The position numbers and the translations under genes were made by a program. A stretch of DNA of 64,000 nt. Source: Nitrospira sp. (GTDB lineage Bacteria > Nitrospirota > Nitrospiria > Nitrospirales > Nitrospiraceae). This document shows, in pieces, positions 25,495 to 36,100 of this stretch; the stretch's first letter is position 1; each line of letters starts with the position of its first letter. The notes under the pieces are model-generated. The model was not told the DNA's origin and did not search any database. It saw nothing but the letters and a program-made list of their open reading frames with translations. The DNA lies in the NCBI GenBank assembly GCA_024998595.1, contig JACOEK010000009.1, positions 40,815-104,814 on the forward strand, written 5' to 3'.

Positions 25495-26103
25495 ATGATC
25501 GAAAATGTCTCAGGTGTCCTCATCGCCGGCGGTAGAAGTCGACGAATGGGACAGGACAAACGCTTCATGAAGGTGAGTGGCCGAAGTGTGTTTGATCGGA
25601 CACTGGCTCTCTTACGCGCTACCTTTACGGAAAACATTGTCGTTCTGGCTGGGCCTATAGAAATGCTCGATGTCCACAGTTGCCCTGTAGCCTATGACTT
25701 GATCCCCAACGCGGGAAGTTTAGGGGGACTGTATACCGGGTTGATGACCGCGTCTCGACCGCGAGTATTCGCGGTCGCGTGCGATATGCCTTTTTTGGAT
25801 ACCGAGGTCATCCATTTCATGCTGTCCCATGATGAGACGGCCGATGTGGTGGTGGCCAACTTGGCAGGTAGGTTTCAGCCCATGCACACTCTGTACTCGA
25901 AGCGCTGTACGCCGTTTCTTCAAGCGATGGCTCAACGGCAGGATCTCAAGATTCAGAAACTGTTTCAAGAGAAGGAACTGCGAATGACGATACTGACGGA
26001 GAATGATCTCCGGGCTTTCGGGCCAGAATTCCGCTCGTTCCAGAATATCAATACACCGGACGACTTGGCTTTGGCTGAGGCACCACCTCCTCTTCAGCCG
26101 TGA
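25495..26103 (+). CDS. mobA: Molybdenum cofactor guanylyltransferase MobA
   Basis: 202 residues. The nucleotide-binding loop LIAGGRSRRMGQDKRFM, the PNAGSLGGLYTGL segment and the metal-binding VACDMPFLD are diagnostic of MobA, which joins GMP to molybdopterin to make the bis-MGD cofactor used by DMSO-reductase-family enzymes such as NXR and nitrate reductase. Start at ATG 25495; GTG 25492 is in the same frame. Its last codons overlap the next gene's GTG. Its presence fits a genome that depends on a molybdoenzyme. Confidence 0.9.
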   Translation: MIENVSGVLIAGGRSRRMGQDKRFMKVSGRSVFDRTLALLRATFTENIVVLAGPIEMLDVHSCPVAYDLIPNAGSLGGLYTGLMTASRPRVFAVACDMPFLDTEVIHFMLSHDETADVVVANLAGRFQPMHTLYSKRCTPFLQAMAQRQDLKIQKLFQEKELRMTILTENDLRAFGPEFRSFQNINTPDDLALAEAPPPLQP

Positions 26104-27119
26104 TAGCTCGCACGAATAGCCATGCGGATAAAACAGGGCTGTTGATCATTCACCCTGGGGCCTTGGGTGATGTGTTGTTGGCCCGCCCTGTTCTGCACGC
26201 GCTGCGTGTTCAATTTCCTCAGCATGAATTCGCACTGCTTTCGGCCAATGCCGTGGGCTCACTTTTGCGGGACTGCGCGGAAGTCGATCGAACATTCCCT
26301 CTGGAAGCGATGCATGTGAGTCAATTGTTTGCGGGCTTCGAGAGTCTTGGAGGATCATTCCGGACATGGCTGGGTACGTGCGAGAGAGCGGTAGGATGGC
26401 TTCGAGATGCGGAAGCGGCCGTGAGCAATACGCTGCGCACCGTAGGGGTTCGAAATATCAACCTAGAATCCCCGTTCTCTTCTGATTTGGTTGCGGTTCA
26501 CCAAGCCGATCGCTATTTCGAGGCCATTGGAATAGAGGAGAGCGGGAAGGGCTTCACATATCCTCTGCTCTTGCCCGCCGACCTTAAGCGGCAGAGCCAA
26601 GCGATCTTGCAGGCGTGTGATTGGAGTGGCGAGACACCACTGGTCCTGATTCATCCGGGAAGCGGCAGTGTTCACAAGTGTGTGGAGGCTGGGCGTCTTG
26701 CTACGGTCATTGAGTGGTTGATCAAAGCCGGCATGACTCCCATCCTTATTGAAGGACCAGCTGACCGTCAGGCGGTCGCGAAGGTGCTTTCTTCACTGAC
26801 TACGCAGGTCCCTGTCATTCGCAACCAGAACTTGTCAGCGGTAGCCGGAGCTCTGGCGAAGGCGGCGCTGTATCTCGGCCACGACTCAGGCATGACTCAT
26901 CTCGCTGCCGCATTAGCCATTCCCACCGTAGCGTGTTTTGGCCCCACTCATGCTTCCCGCTGGGCGCCGCTCGGGCCCACGGTATCGATCGTATCCGGCA
27001 TGCCATGCGTCTGCTCCAATTGGAGCGAAGTCGAGAGGTGTCATGAGCGAGTCTGTCTTCAGATTCCTTCGGAGTGCATGATTGAAGCCTGCCGTACTCA
27101 ATTGATGCGGCGATCATAA
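26100..27119 (+). CDS. Glycosyltransferase family 9 (ADP-heptose:LPS heptosyltransferase-like)
   Basis: 339 residues, GTG start overlapping the mobA stop (GTGA). N-terminal LIIHPGALGDVLLARPVLHALR and C-terminal LVLIHPGSGS, YLGHDSGMTHLAAAL and VACFGPTHASRWAPLG are the two sugar/nucleotide-binding halves of GT9 enzymes that add heptose to lipopolysaccharide inner core. The acceptor is unknown. The coupling to mobA appears incidental. Confidence 0.8.
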   Translation: MIARTNSHADKTGLLIIHPGALGDVLLARPVLHALRVQFPQHEFALLSANAVGSLLRDCAEVDRTFPLEAMHVSQLFAGFESLGGSFRTWLGTCERAVGWLRDAEAAVSNTLRTVGVRNINLESPFSSDLVAVHQADRYFEAIGIEESGKGFTYPLLLPADLKRQSQAILQACDWSGETPLVLIHPGSGSVHKCVEAGRLATVIEWLIKAGMTPILIEGPADRQAVAKVLSSLTTQVPVIRNQNLSAVAGALAKAALYLGHDSGMTHLAAALAIPTVACFGPTHASRWAPLGPTVSIVSGMPCVCSNWSEVERCHERVCLQIPSECMIEACRTQLMRRS

Positions 27120-27217
27120 CTCTGCTCGGCCATCTCCTGATCTTGTCTCTCACATTCCGGTGTGTTAGATTGCGAGATTGATTTTCGCTGTTTCCACGCA
27201 GACTTAGGGGAGTTCTT

Positions 27218-28972
27218 GTGACTCAGGGTGTAGTGCAAGATAAGGTTGCCGAGGCGTTGACCGGGTCGCTTCGATTGGCGCAACAACGAGGAATTCTTAA
27301 GCTGGAGCAGATGCCGGTGATCAACCTCGAGGCGCCAAAGCGGCCCGAGTGGGGAGACGTGTCCTGCACTGTGGCTATGTCATTGTCTGCTTCCGAGCGA
27401 CGGCCTCCCTTCGAAATTGCTCAGATTATCATCGATCACATTCATGAGCGAGACACCCTGTTCGCCCGGGTTGACATCGCGCGCCCAGGGTTTCTCAATC
27501 TCACGGTCAAACCTGAGCTATGGATGGACGTTCTGCGGCACATTGAAACACAGGGGGCAGAGTATGGTCACAGCCGGCTGGGGCAGGGACGCCGGGTATT
27601 GGTGGAATATGTCAGCGCCAATCCGACTGGTCCTTTGCACGTCGGCCACGGGCGCGGAGCTGCTGTAGGGCAGGCGTTGGTCCGTCTTCTGCGTGCGACG
27701 GGGCATGACGTTGTCAGCGAATACTATATTAACGATGCGGGCCGTCAGATGAAATTGCTTGGGGTGTCGGTTCTCGCGCGTTACCTGGAGTCGTGCGGAC
27801 AGGCAGTCCCGTTTCCTGAAGACGGGTATCAGGGTGATTATATTCGCGCAGTGGCTGCGCGCGTGAAGGCGGAACAGGGTGTGGCGTTGCTCTCTCTTCC
27901 TTCAAGTGAAGCCGAGCAGCGAGGCAGGGAATTCGCCTACCGGGAACTCCTGGCTCTTATACGGCAGGATTTAGAAACCTTCGGTATAACCTTCGAGTCC
28001 TGGTTTAGTGAGGCCTCATTATTGTCTTCCGGTGCGGTCGAGCAGGTGTTGAACGAGTTGAGAAGCCGGGATCTTCTCTTCGATCAGGATGGCGCGCAAT
28101 GGTTTCGCTCATCCGCCTATGGCGATGAAAAAGATCGGGTTGTCCGCAAGCAGGAGGGGGATTACACCTACCTCGCTTCCGACATTGCCTACCATCGAGA
28201 CAAGCTGCGGCGTGGTTTTGATCTCCTGGTCGATGTCTGGGGGGCCGACCATCATGGCTATATTCCGCGAATGCAGGCGGTGGTGCAGGCCTACGGTTAT
28301 CCGAAAGAGCGTCTGCGGGTGGTTCTGGTGCAGATGGTCAATCTTCTCCGAGGCGGCCGGAAGGTCGAAATGTCCAAGCGGGCTGGGGAGTTTATTACCC
28401 TCCGCGAAGTCATGGATGAAGTTGGCGCCGACGCGGCCAAATTTTTCTTTCTCATGCGCGACTCCAGCACGCATCTTGATTTCGATTTGGAGTTGGCCAA
28501 GCAGCAGTCGCAGGAGAATCCCGTCTATTACGTGCAATATGCACATGCGCGTATCGCCAGTCTTATGCGGGTGGCGGCATCACGAGGCATCGAGTGCCCC
28601 CTTCCCAGTCAGGCCGACCTTGCACTGTTGGACGATCCCGATGAACTCGTGATCATTCGAAAACTGTCGATATTCCCCGTGGTGCTAGAGGCGAGCGCTG
28701 TGGAGCTGGAGCCGCATCGGATGGCCTACTATCTTCGTGAGTTGGCAGCCCTGGTGCATCCTTTCTACAATAAACATCGCATTTTGCCTCCGGCAGCCGA
28801 CATCGACTCAACCCCCGCCTCCCCAACAGAGCCGTCGGCTTCGGTCAGTCGAGTGCCAGAAGCGGTGCCGCCCGGTCTGACAGGGTCTCGATTGGCCCTC
28901 ATGTGGGCGGTGCAACAGGTGGTCCGTAACGGATTGACGGTGCTGGGTGTCTCGGCCCCGGAGCAGATGTAG
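27218..28972 (+). CDS. argS: Arginyl-tRNA synthetase
   Basis: 584 residues, GTG start with GGGGAG about 5 bases upstream. Class I signature HVGHGRGAAVG (HIGH motif) after the ArgS-specific VEYVSANPTGP segment, SEYYINDAGRQM, and EMSKRAG for the KMSKS loop. The C-terminal anticodon-binding helical domain (PVYYVQYAHARIASL) is present. Between about 530 and 560 there is a low-complexity Pro/Ser/Ala insert (STPASPTEPSAS) before the final conserved LALMWAVQQVVRNGLTVLGV. Charges tRNA-Arg. Confidence 0.95.
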   Translation: MTQGVVQDKVAEALTGSLRLAQQRGILKLEQMPVINLEAPKRPEWGDVSCTVAMSLSASERRPPFEIAQIIIDHIHERDTLFARVDIARPGFLNLTVKPELWMDVLRHIETQGAEYGHSRLGQGRRVLVEYVSANPTGPLHVGHGRGAAVGQALVRLLRATGHDVVSEYYINDAGRQMKLLGVSVLARYLESCGQAVPFPEDGYQGDYIRAVAARVKAEQGVALLSLPSSEAEQRGREFAYRELLALIRQDLETFGITFESWFSEASLLSSGAVEQVLNELRSRDLLFDQDGAQWFRSSAYGDEKDRVVRKQEGDYTYLASDIAYHRDKLRRGFDLLVDVWGADHHGYIPRMQAVVQAYGYPKERLRVVLVQMVNLLRGGRKVEMSKRAGEFITLREVMDEVGADAAKFFFLMRDSSTHLDFDLELAKQQSQENPVYYVQYAHARIASLMRVAASRGIECPLPSQADLALLDDPDELVIIRKLSIFPVVLEASAVELEPHRMAYYLRELAALVHPFYNKHRILPPAADIDSTPASPTEPSASVSRVPEAVPPGLTGSRLALMWAVQQVVRNGLTVLGVSAPEQM

Positions 28973-28985
28973 GACTGCCGATCGG

Positions 28986-30143
28986 ATGTTGTCGTTTCGT
29001 ATTACCCATGAGGAAGCAGGCGGGCGGGCGCGGGTTGGTGTTCTCACCACCGGGCGCAGCGAAGTAGCGACGCCTGCTTTCATGCCGGTCGGATCGCTCG
29101 GCAATGTGCGCAGTGTCGATGGCGAAGAACTGCTCAAGATGGGGTATGGGCTCATCTTGAATAATGCCTATCACCTGTACCTGCGTCCCGGCCACAAAAT
29201 CGTCGAGGAGTTAGGCGGTGTGCATGGCTTCACGGCTTGGCCCGGTGCCATTCTCACCGACAGCGGCGGCTTCCAGGTGTTCAGCTTGGCAAAGTTTTGC
29301 AAGGTGACGGACGAGGGCGTGGTCTTTCAATCGCATATCGACGGATCCTCACGATTCATCAGTCCCGAAACGTCGATCGAGATTCAGGAAGCGTTGGGCG
29401 CGGACATCATCATGGCATTCGACCATGTTGTCGCGCTGCCCTCTTCGTTAGACCAGGTCCGTGCCGCCGCCAAGCGGACTTCTCTGTGGGCGCGCCGGTG
29501 TGTCGAGGCCAAACGTCGTACCGATCAGTCGTTGTTCGGCATCGTCCAGGGCGGCTTGGATCAGGGCTTGCGGGTCGAGTCTGCCCGCGATTTGGTCTCG
29601 GTCGGGTTTGATGGGTATGCCGTCGGCGGCTTATCCGTTGGTGAGGACAAGGCCGACATGTATGCCATGTTGGATGTCACCGTACCCGAGTTGCCGTCGG
29701 TCAAACCGCGTTACTTGATGGGCGTGGGTATGCCCGAGGATCTGGTCGAAGGGGTGGCGCGCGGGATCGATATGTTCGATTGCGTGGTGCCGTCTCGCCA
29801 TGGCCGCACCGGGTGGCTGTTTACCTCCTTCGGACGTGTGGTGATCAAGCAGGCCCGGTATGCGCGGGACGAGCAGCCCATCGATCCGGCCTGCCGATGT
29901 CCGGTGTGTACCCGATATACGCGGGCCTATCTGCATCACCTGTTCGGTGTGAAGGAGATGTTGGGCGCTCGCCTCAATACGATTCATAATTTGTGGTTTT
30001 TTGCCAAGTTGATGGAAGAGATCCGGGGCGCCGTGAGGGGTGGAACATTTCAGGAGTTTCGCCGCGAGTTTCACCGGACCTATATCGTAGACCGGCCGAC
30101 CGGCGAAGGGCGGTCGGATATTGAAAATACGAACGTGTCTTAA
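28986..30143 (+). CDS. tgt: Queuine/preQ1 tRNA-ribosyltransferase
   Basis: 385 residues from ATG 28986. Exchanges guanine-34 for preQ1 in GUN tRNAs. Landmarks: ILTDSGGFQVFSLAKF (base-binding and catalytic Asp), FGIVQGGLDQGLR, GYAVGGLSVGE, DCVVPSRHGRTG and a zinc site C-x-C-x2-C (CRCPVC) with a distal His. It starts the tgt-yajC-secD-secF order seen in many bacteria. Confidence 0.95.
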   Translation: MLSFRITHEEAGGRARVGVLTTGRSEVATPAFMPVGSLGNVRSVDGEELLKMGYGLILNNAYHLYLRPGHKIVEELGGVHGFTAWPGAILTDSGGFQVFSLAKFCKVTDEGVVFQSHIDGSSRFISPETSIEIQEALGADIIMAFDHVVALPSSLDQVRAAAKRTSLWARRCVEAKRRTDQSLFGIVQGGLDQGLRVESARDLVSVGFDGYAVGGLSVGEDKADMYAMLDVTVPELPSVKPRYLMGVGMPEDLVEGVARGIDMFDCVVPSRHGRTGWLFTSFGRVVIKQARYARDEQPIDPACRCPVCTRYTRAYLHHLFGVKEMLGARLNTIHNLWFFAKLMEEIRGAVRGGTFQEFRREFHRTYIVDRPTGEGRSDIENTNVS

Positions 30144-30171
30144 GTACGGGCGACACAGGTAGGGGGCTTTT

Positions 30172-30492
30172 ATGTGGGATTCGGTAGCTTGGGCGCAAGG
30201 AACGTCGGGCAGCACGGGCGCAGGGGGCGGTCTTTTATCGCTGGTCCCGTTCGTCCTGATCTTCGTCATTTTTTATTTTATGCTGATTCTGCCGCAACAA
30301 AAACGTCAGAAGCAGGCGAAGACGATGCTGGAGACCTTGAAGAAGGGCGACAAGGTGGTGACGGCCTCGGGTATCTGGGGCACCATCACCAATATGGGCA
30401 AAGAGACGGTGACGCTGCAAATCGCGGATACGACCAAAATCAAAATCCAGAAAGAGCATATTGCTCGGCTGCGCGGTGAGGAAGAAGACTGA
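30172..30492 (+). CDS. yajC: Preprotein translocase accessory subunit YajC
   Basis: 106 residues. One transmembrane helix (LVPFVLIFVIFYFMLILP) followed by QQKRQKQAKTMLETLKKGDKVVTASGIWG, typical of YajC, which associates with SecDF. Gly/Ser-rich N-terminal stretch. Followed by secD. Confidence 0.95.
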   Translation: MWDSVAWAQGTSGSTGAGGGLLSLVPFVLIFVIFYFMLILPQQKRQKQAKTMLETLKKGDKVVTASGIWGTITNMGKETVTLQIADTTKIKIQKEHIARLRGEEED

Positions 30493-30526
30493 CGCACGCG
30501 ACGGAGACGGAAGGATTGGCGCACGT

Positions 30527-32176
30527 ATGAAAAAAGTCGGCGGACGGTTGTTGGCGTTAGTGGCAATGGTGGTCGCTTCGATCATCTTTTTCTTGCCTTC
30601 CTACCAACCTCTTTACAAGGAACTTCCTCGATGGGTCCGAGAAGTGTTGCCGGATAAGGGGATTACCCTGGGGTTGGACCTACAAGGCGGCATTCACCTT
30701 GTCTTAGAGGTGGAAGAGGATCGAGCCGTTGAAATTGCGGTGGAACGGACGGCGGCGGGACTTCAGGACCTCCTCGTCGAAAAGAAAATCCCCGCTGAAT
30801 CGGTTAAGCGCACGGGCCCTTCGCAAATCACCATCGGATTTCAGAATGCCGAACTCAAGGCGCAGGTACAGAAGTTTCTGGATGATTTCCCCACGTATGT
30901 GGAGGTCGAAGCCGCCGGCTCTGCGAACAAAGTGGTGTGGGAGTTGCGGGATGCCGAAATTAAACGCATCAAGGATTCCGCCATCAACCAGGCGCTCGAA
31001 ACGATTCGCAATCGCATCGATCAGTTCGGCGTGGCTGAGCCGTTGATTCAGCGGCAGGGCTTGAAGCAAGTCGTAGTGCAACTGCCGGGGATCAAGGACG
31101 CCAAATTGGCGAAGGACCTCATCAAGCAAACCGCGCTGCTCGAATTCAAACTGCTGGATGATGACAACCAACTCAAGCTGGATCTTCCGGGCCGAGTTCA
31201 GAAGGGCAAGGAACGGGAGGATGCGTTCCTGAAGCAGGTTGAGGGAAAGGTGCCGGAAGGCGATCAGATTCTGTTTGAGCGGATCGTCGAAAAGGAGAGC
31301 GGGCAAGAATGGCTGGCTCCCTATCTCGTGAAAAAACGGGTCATGCTGGCCGGCGATGTGCTCAGCGATGCCCGGGTCTCCATTGGCCAGTTCAATGAGC
31401 CCTATGTTTCGGTGACCTTCGATGCGAAGGGTGCGCGGGAGTTCGATCGGATCACAGGCGAAAACGTCAAGAAGCGCATGGCGATCGTGCTCGACAATAC
31501 CATCTATTCGGCGCCGGTCATTCAGGAGCGCATCAGCGGAGGAAGAGCCCAGATTACCGGAACGTTCTCGATGGAAGAGGCCAACAACCTATCCATCGTG
31601 CTTCGAGCGGGCGCGCTCCCTGCTCCGCTCAAGATCATTCAGGATCTCACGGTCGGTCCCTCCCTCGGACAGGACTCGATTGAGAAAGGCGTCAAGGCGA
31701 CCCTCTTTGCGGGACTGCTCGTGATCGTGTTCATGGCTGTTTATTACCGATTGTCTGGGGTCATCGCGAATTTTGCATTGATGCTGAACCTGATCTGTCT
31801 GATCGGGTCTCTGGCCGCGTTGAATGCGACGCTGACGTTGCCCGGGATCGCCGGTATCATTTTGACGATCGGTATGGGCGTCGATTCCAACGTCTTGATT
31901 TTCGAGCGCATTCGTGAAGAGTTGCGGCAAGGGAAAGCGGTCCGGGTGGCCATCGATGCCGGATACGACAAGGCCCTTTTGACCATCGTCGACTCGCACG
32001 TCACGACATTGATCACCGGCTTTGCGCTGTTTCTGTTCGGCACCGGGCCGATCAAAGGTTTTGCCGTGACGTTGTGCCTTGGCATTGCCATCAATCTGTT
32101 TACCGCGTTGGTCGGCACCAAGGTGATCTTCGACCTCTTTAATCAGCGCAAGAAAATTGAGCAGCTCAGCATTTAG
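30527..32176 (+). CDS. secD: Protein translocase subunit SecD
   Basis: 549 residues from ATG 30527; upstream in-frame codons overlap yajC. First helix, then GITLGLDLQGGIHLVLEVE (SecD D1 signature), the large periplasmic domain, and six-helix RND-like membrane domain with IILTIGMGVDSNVLIFERIREELRQG. Uses proton-motive force to finish Sec export. Confidence 0.95.
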   Translation: MKKVGGRLLALVAMVVASIIFFLPSYQPLYKELPRWVREVLPDKGITLGLDLQGGIHLVLEVEEDRAVEIAVERTAAGLQDLLVEKKIPAESVKRTGPSQITIGFQNAELKAQVQKFLDDFPTYVEVEAAGSANKVVWELRDAEIKRIKDSAINQALETIRNRIDQFGVAEPLIQRQGLKQVVVQLPGIKDAKLAKDLIKQTALLEFKLLDDDNQLKLDLPGRVQKGKEREDAFLKQVEGKVPEGDQILFERIVEKESGQEWLAPYLVKKRVMLAGDVLSDARVSIGQFNEPYVSVTFDAKGAREFDRITGENVKKRMAIVLDNTIYSAPVIQERISGGRAQITGTFSMEEANNLSIVLRAGALPAPLKIIQDLTVGPSLGQDSIEKGVKATLFAGLLVIVFMAVYYRLSGVIANFALMLNLICLIGSLAALNATLTLPGIAGIILTIGMGVDSNVLIFERIREELRQGKAVRVAIDAGYDKALLTIVDSHVTTLITGFALFLFGTGPIKGFAVTLCLGIAINLFTALVGTKVIFDLFNQRKKIEQLSI

Positions 32177-32188
32177 GAAGGAGCCCGT

Positions 32189-33106
32189 ATGTTCGAGATT
32201 TTGGGAAAGACGAATATCGATTTTATGGGGAAGCGCGCCATCTCGTTTGCGCTGTCCGGCATCCTGGCCTTTCTGGGTCTGATCGCAGTGGTGCAAATCG
32301 CCCGGGGGGCGGCCAATCTGGGAATCGATTTTGCGGGCGGGACGGCGGTGCAACTCAAATTCGACCAGTCCATCAGAATCGACGAAGCCCGGCGTGCGCT
32401 GGAAAACAACGGGCTGGGTTCGGCCGAATTGCAGGAGTTCACGCAGGACAACAAGTTGCTCATTCGGGTGAAAGCTTCCACCACCATCGAGGAGAAGGTC
32501 GCGGAGCGGGTGATGGCGGTGTTCAGTAAGGAATTCCCCGGCAACAAATTTGTGGTGGATTCCAGCATGGAGATCGGCCCGACGATTGGAAAAAAACTAC
32601 AAGAAGATGCCATGATTGCGGTGTTGATCTCGTTCGTCGGCATTGTGCTCTACATCGCGATCCGGTTTGAATTACGGTTCGGTGTAGCGGCAGCGCTGGC
32701 GACGTTCCACGATGTCCTGGCCGTGTTGGGCGTGTTCTACATTTTGGATAAGGAGATTACCTTGTTGGTCGTCACGGCGCTGCTGACGCTGGCGGGTTAC
32801 TCGTTGACGGATACGGTGGTCGTATTCGATCGGATCCGAGAGAATCTCCGCACGCGCCGGCGTGAAGATGAGGAAACGATCATCAATCAGGCCATCAATC
32901 AGGTCCTAAGTCGAACCATCGTCACCAGTTTGACTGTGGTGATCGTCCTTATCCCACTGGTATTGGCAGGCGCCGAGGTCTTGCACGATTTCTCCCTGGC
33001 CTTGCTCGGGGGGGTGATGTTCGGCACCTATTCGTCCATTTTTGTGGCAAGCCCATTGCTGCTACTCTGGCCCGGCAGCGCCGGGGGCCTCCTGAAGCGT
33101 CGCTAG
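32189..33106 (+). CDS. secF: Protein translocase subunit SecF
   Basis: 305 residues, ATG 12 bases after secD with AGGAAGGAG in front. ANLGIDFAGGTAVQLKF and TLAGYSLTDTVVVFDRIRENL are SecF hallmarks; six membrane helices. Works with SecD. Confidence 0.95.
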   Translation: MFEILGKTNIDFMGKRAISFALSGILAFLGLIAVVQIARGAANLGIDFAGGTAVQLKFDQSIRIDEARRALENNGLGSAELQEFTQDNKLLIRVKASTTIEEKVAERVMAVFSKEFPGNKFVVDSSMEIGPTIGKKLQEDAMIAVLISFVGIVLYIAIRFELRFGVAAALATFHDVLAVLGVFYILDKEITLLVVTALLTLAGYSLTDTVVVFDRIRENLRTRRREDEETIINQAINQVLSRTIVTSLTVVIVLIPLVLAGAEVLHDFSLALLGGVMFGTYSSIFVASPLLLLWPGSAGGLLKRR

Positions 33107-33181
33107 GCTTGGCGCGTTTGCGCCGGGCCTAGGGCCCCGCCTCCTGTGGCAAGAGGGCTATTAGTCGGGGTATCCGCACGC

Positions 33182-36100
33182 ATGCTGTTCTGGAGCCGGT
33201 CACACAGCCTCCAGCGGAAAATCATCACAGCCATTGTGATGGTTGGTCTCCTGCCGTTAGGCCTTTCTCTTATTCTGACCTACCTCGAAGAGCGCCGGGC
33301 CTTGCGTGAGACCATCGGAGCCAACTTCAAGGAAGTGGCGGTCGAGGCCGCACGGCGGATCGAGATGCAGGTCACGCGCGGGATCAACGAGGCGCAACAG
33401 CTCGCCGCCACGCCGTTTCTCCGCACCTCGGTCACCGAATCCAACCGCACCTATCTGGACAAAGACGAAAAAACCGTCCAGTCGATGATCAAGGCCTGGC
33501 AACAGCGGTGGCGGCAGCGAGATAAGCAAAGCGAGTTTCCGCTGTTCATCAACCGCATCGTGACCAATTACTTGATCCGATGGCACGATATCCGAAAATC
33601 CGACTATGTGGGCATTTTCGTGACTGACAACCGCGGCGCGCTCGTGGTCAGTTCCATTCCACAAGTCGAGTATTACTATGGCAAGACGACGTGGTGGCAA
33701 ACGTTCATGAAGCGGGGAATGGGGAAGGTTTTTGTAAGCGATATCTTCTTCGACCCTGCCTTCGGCACGCATGTGGTGAATGTGTCGGCGCCGATCGTCG
33801 ATGATGAGCAACATACGACGATCGGCGCGGTGACGGTGCTCCTGCGTCGGGATACGCTGTTTCACTCCGTCTCTGAGGCGACCGTGGGGCAGACAGGGCA
33901 TGCCATGTTGTTTAGTTCTGACGGTGCTCCGATTATCTGTCCGATCCTGTCACCCGAAGAGCACGTGGTCAAATCCGAGCTGATTGGTGCGATCAGCTCG
34001 AGTACGGCCGGCTGGACGACCGCGGCAAATGACTCGCATGGCGGAAAAAATTCGATTGTCGGTTTCGCGCCGGTTCGCCTGGGCGCTGATCTCACGCCGG
34101 AAAGTCTGGGCGGCAAACGTTGGGTGACCTTTGTGCGGCAGGATCCCGCTGAATCCTATGCGCCGCTTTCTCGGCTCGTGGTACAGGTCACGGTGTATGG
34201 GCTCGGAGTATTTGCTGTTTTGTTACTCACCGGTCTGACGGTCGCTCGTCGCATCGCCCGTCCCATCGGCCTGTTGCACGAGGGCGTACAGAAAATCGGG
34301 AGCGGGCGCTTGGATCAGCAGTTGAATCTCAAGACCGGTGATGAAATCGAGCAACTCGCCGATGCGTTCAATAAAATGGCGGCAAACCTGCGCGTGTCGT
34401 TCGAACAGATCGAGCACCGTATGGAGGATGTTCGCCGGTTGGAGGCGCGCTATCGCGATCTCATCGAACATTCTCCGGAAATGATCTATCAGCTGAATAA
34501 GGCCGGCCAATTCGTGCATGTGAATAAGACCGGTTTGGACAAGCTGGGTTATACGCTGGAAGAAATGCTCCAGATGCATCTCTGGGATCTGGTTCCTAAA
34601 GGACGCGAGGCGGAGGTGTTGGCGTATCTGGAGCGGCTCGTGTCCCAGGGGCGCAGTACGATTGAGACGGTGTTTGTGGCGGGAGACGGGCGTCCGATCG
34701 ATGTGGAGATCCATTCGACCGCGCTGTTTGAGAGTGGGGGAGGGCTGGTCCATTCCCGCGCCTTCGTCCGGGATGTGACGGAACGCCGACTGCTGGAAGA
34801 GCAAATTCATCGCTACACTACCCGATTGGAGCAGGCCGTCAATGAGCGGACCCAGCAGCTGGTGGCCTCGCAGGAGCGGTATAAAGCGCTTTTCGACCTG
34901 GTGGCAGATTCCGTGTTTATGGTGGGCGAAGACGGGGTGATCGTCGCGGTAAACAAACGTGAAGAGCAGGCGCTGGGGTATTCCGAGCAACAGGTAGTGG
35001 GGAACAGTATTCTCGAAGTGATCCTCCCGACGCATCAGGAGGAAATGCGTTTGCTGCTGGCGAAGATCCATGCGGGTGAGCGTCAGGTGCCGACGCAGGA
35101 AATTACGGTGCGCGATGCCGGCGGCAAGGAAACGCCGGTGGAGATGGATTTGATCCTAGTGCGCGGCAGCGATCATACCTGGGTGATGGTGCAGCTTCGC
35201 GACATCACCGATCGAAAGCGCCTTGAGCGGCAGATGCATACCTACCAGCAGGAGCTGGAGGTCAAGGTCAGCGAGCGTACTCGCGAGATCGAAGAGACCA
35301 AGCAGTATCTTGAGAACCTGCTGGAAAATGCCAATGACGTCATTTACACCCTCGATAGTGAGCAGTGTTTTACGTATGTCAACAGCAAGGTGTTGGCGTG
35401 GGGCTATGCAAAGGAAGATCTGTTGGGGCGGCCGTATTTGGGACTGTTGTCGAAGCGCCATCGTGGACGCCGATTGAAATCGACGCTGGATATCGGCGTG
35501 AAGCAGGTCTATGAGGTGGAGGTGCTGACGAAATCAGGAGAGCCCCGTTCTGTCATGGTGAGTGTGTCGCCGCTGCATGGGGTCGACGGGGAAATCCTGG
35601 GCGTCCTGGGTATCGCGCGTGACATGACCGACACGAAGAAGCTTGAGCAGCAAATCAGAAACTCCGAGAAGCTGGCGTCGGTGGGCAAGTTGGCCGCAGG
35701 GGTCGCCCATGAAATCAACAACCCCCTGGGTGGTATTCTGAACTGTCTCTACAATATGCGTAAGGGTACCGTCTCACCGTCGCGCCAGGAGGAATATCTC
35801 GCGTCGATGGAAGACGGCCTGCGTCGGGTGCAGCGTATCGTCCGACAACTCCTCGACTTCTCCCAGCAGCACAATCCGGAGCTTGCGCTGGCCGATATCA
35901 ATCATGTGGTCAATCGCGTATTGCTGCTGACCGATCATCTGTTCATACCCCATCAGGTGCGGCTGGAGACGAATCTCGCCGCTGACATGCCGGAAATCAT
36001 GATCGATCGTCATATGATGGAACAGGTCTTGATGAATCTCGTGTTGAATGCCATTCAGGCGATGCGAAACGGCGGCGTGCTGACCATCCGCACAACGGTG

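Noticed and set aside
30704..31306. Minus-strand frame opposite secD
   Set aside because: Entirely within secD on the other strand, no support.
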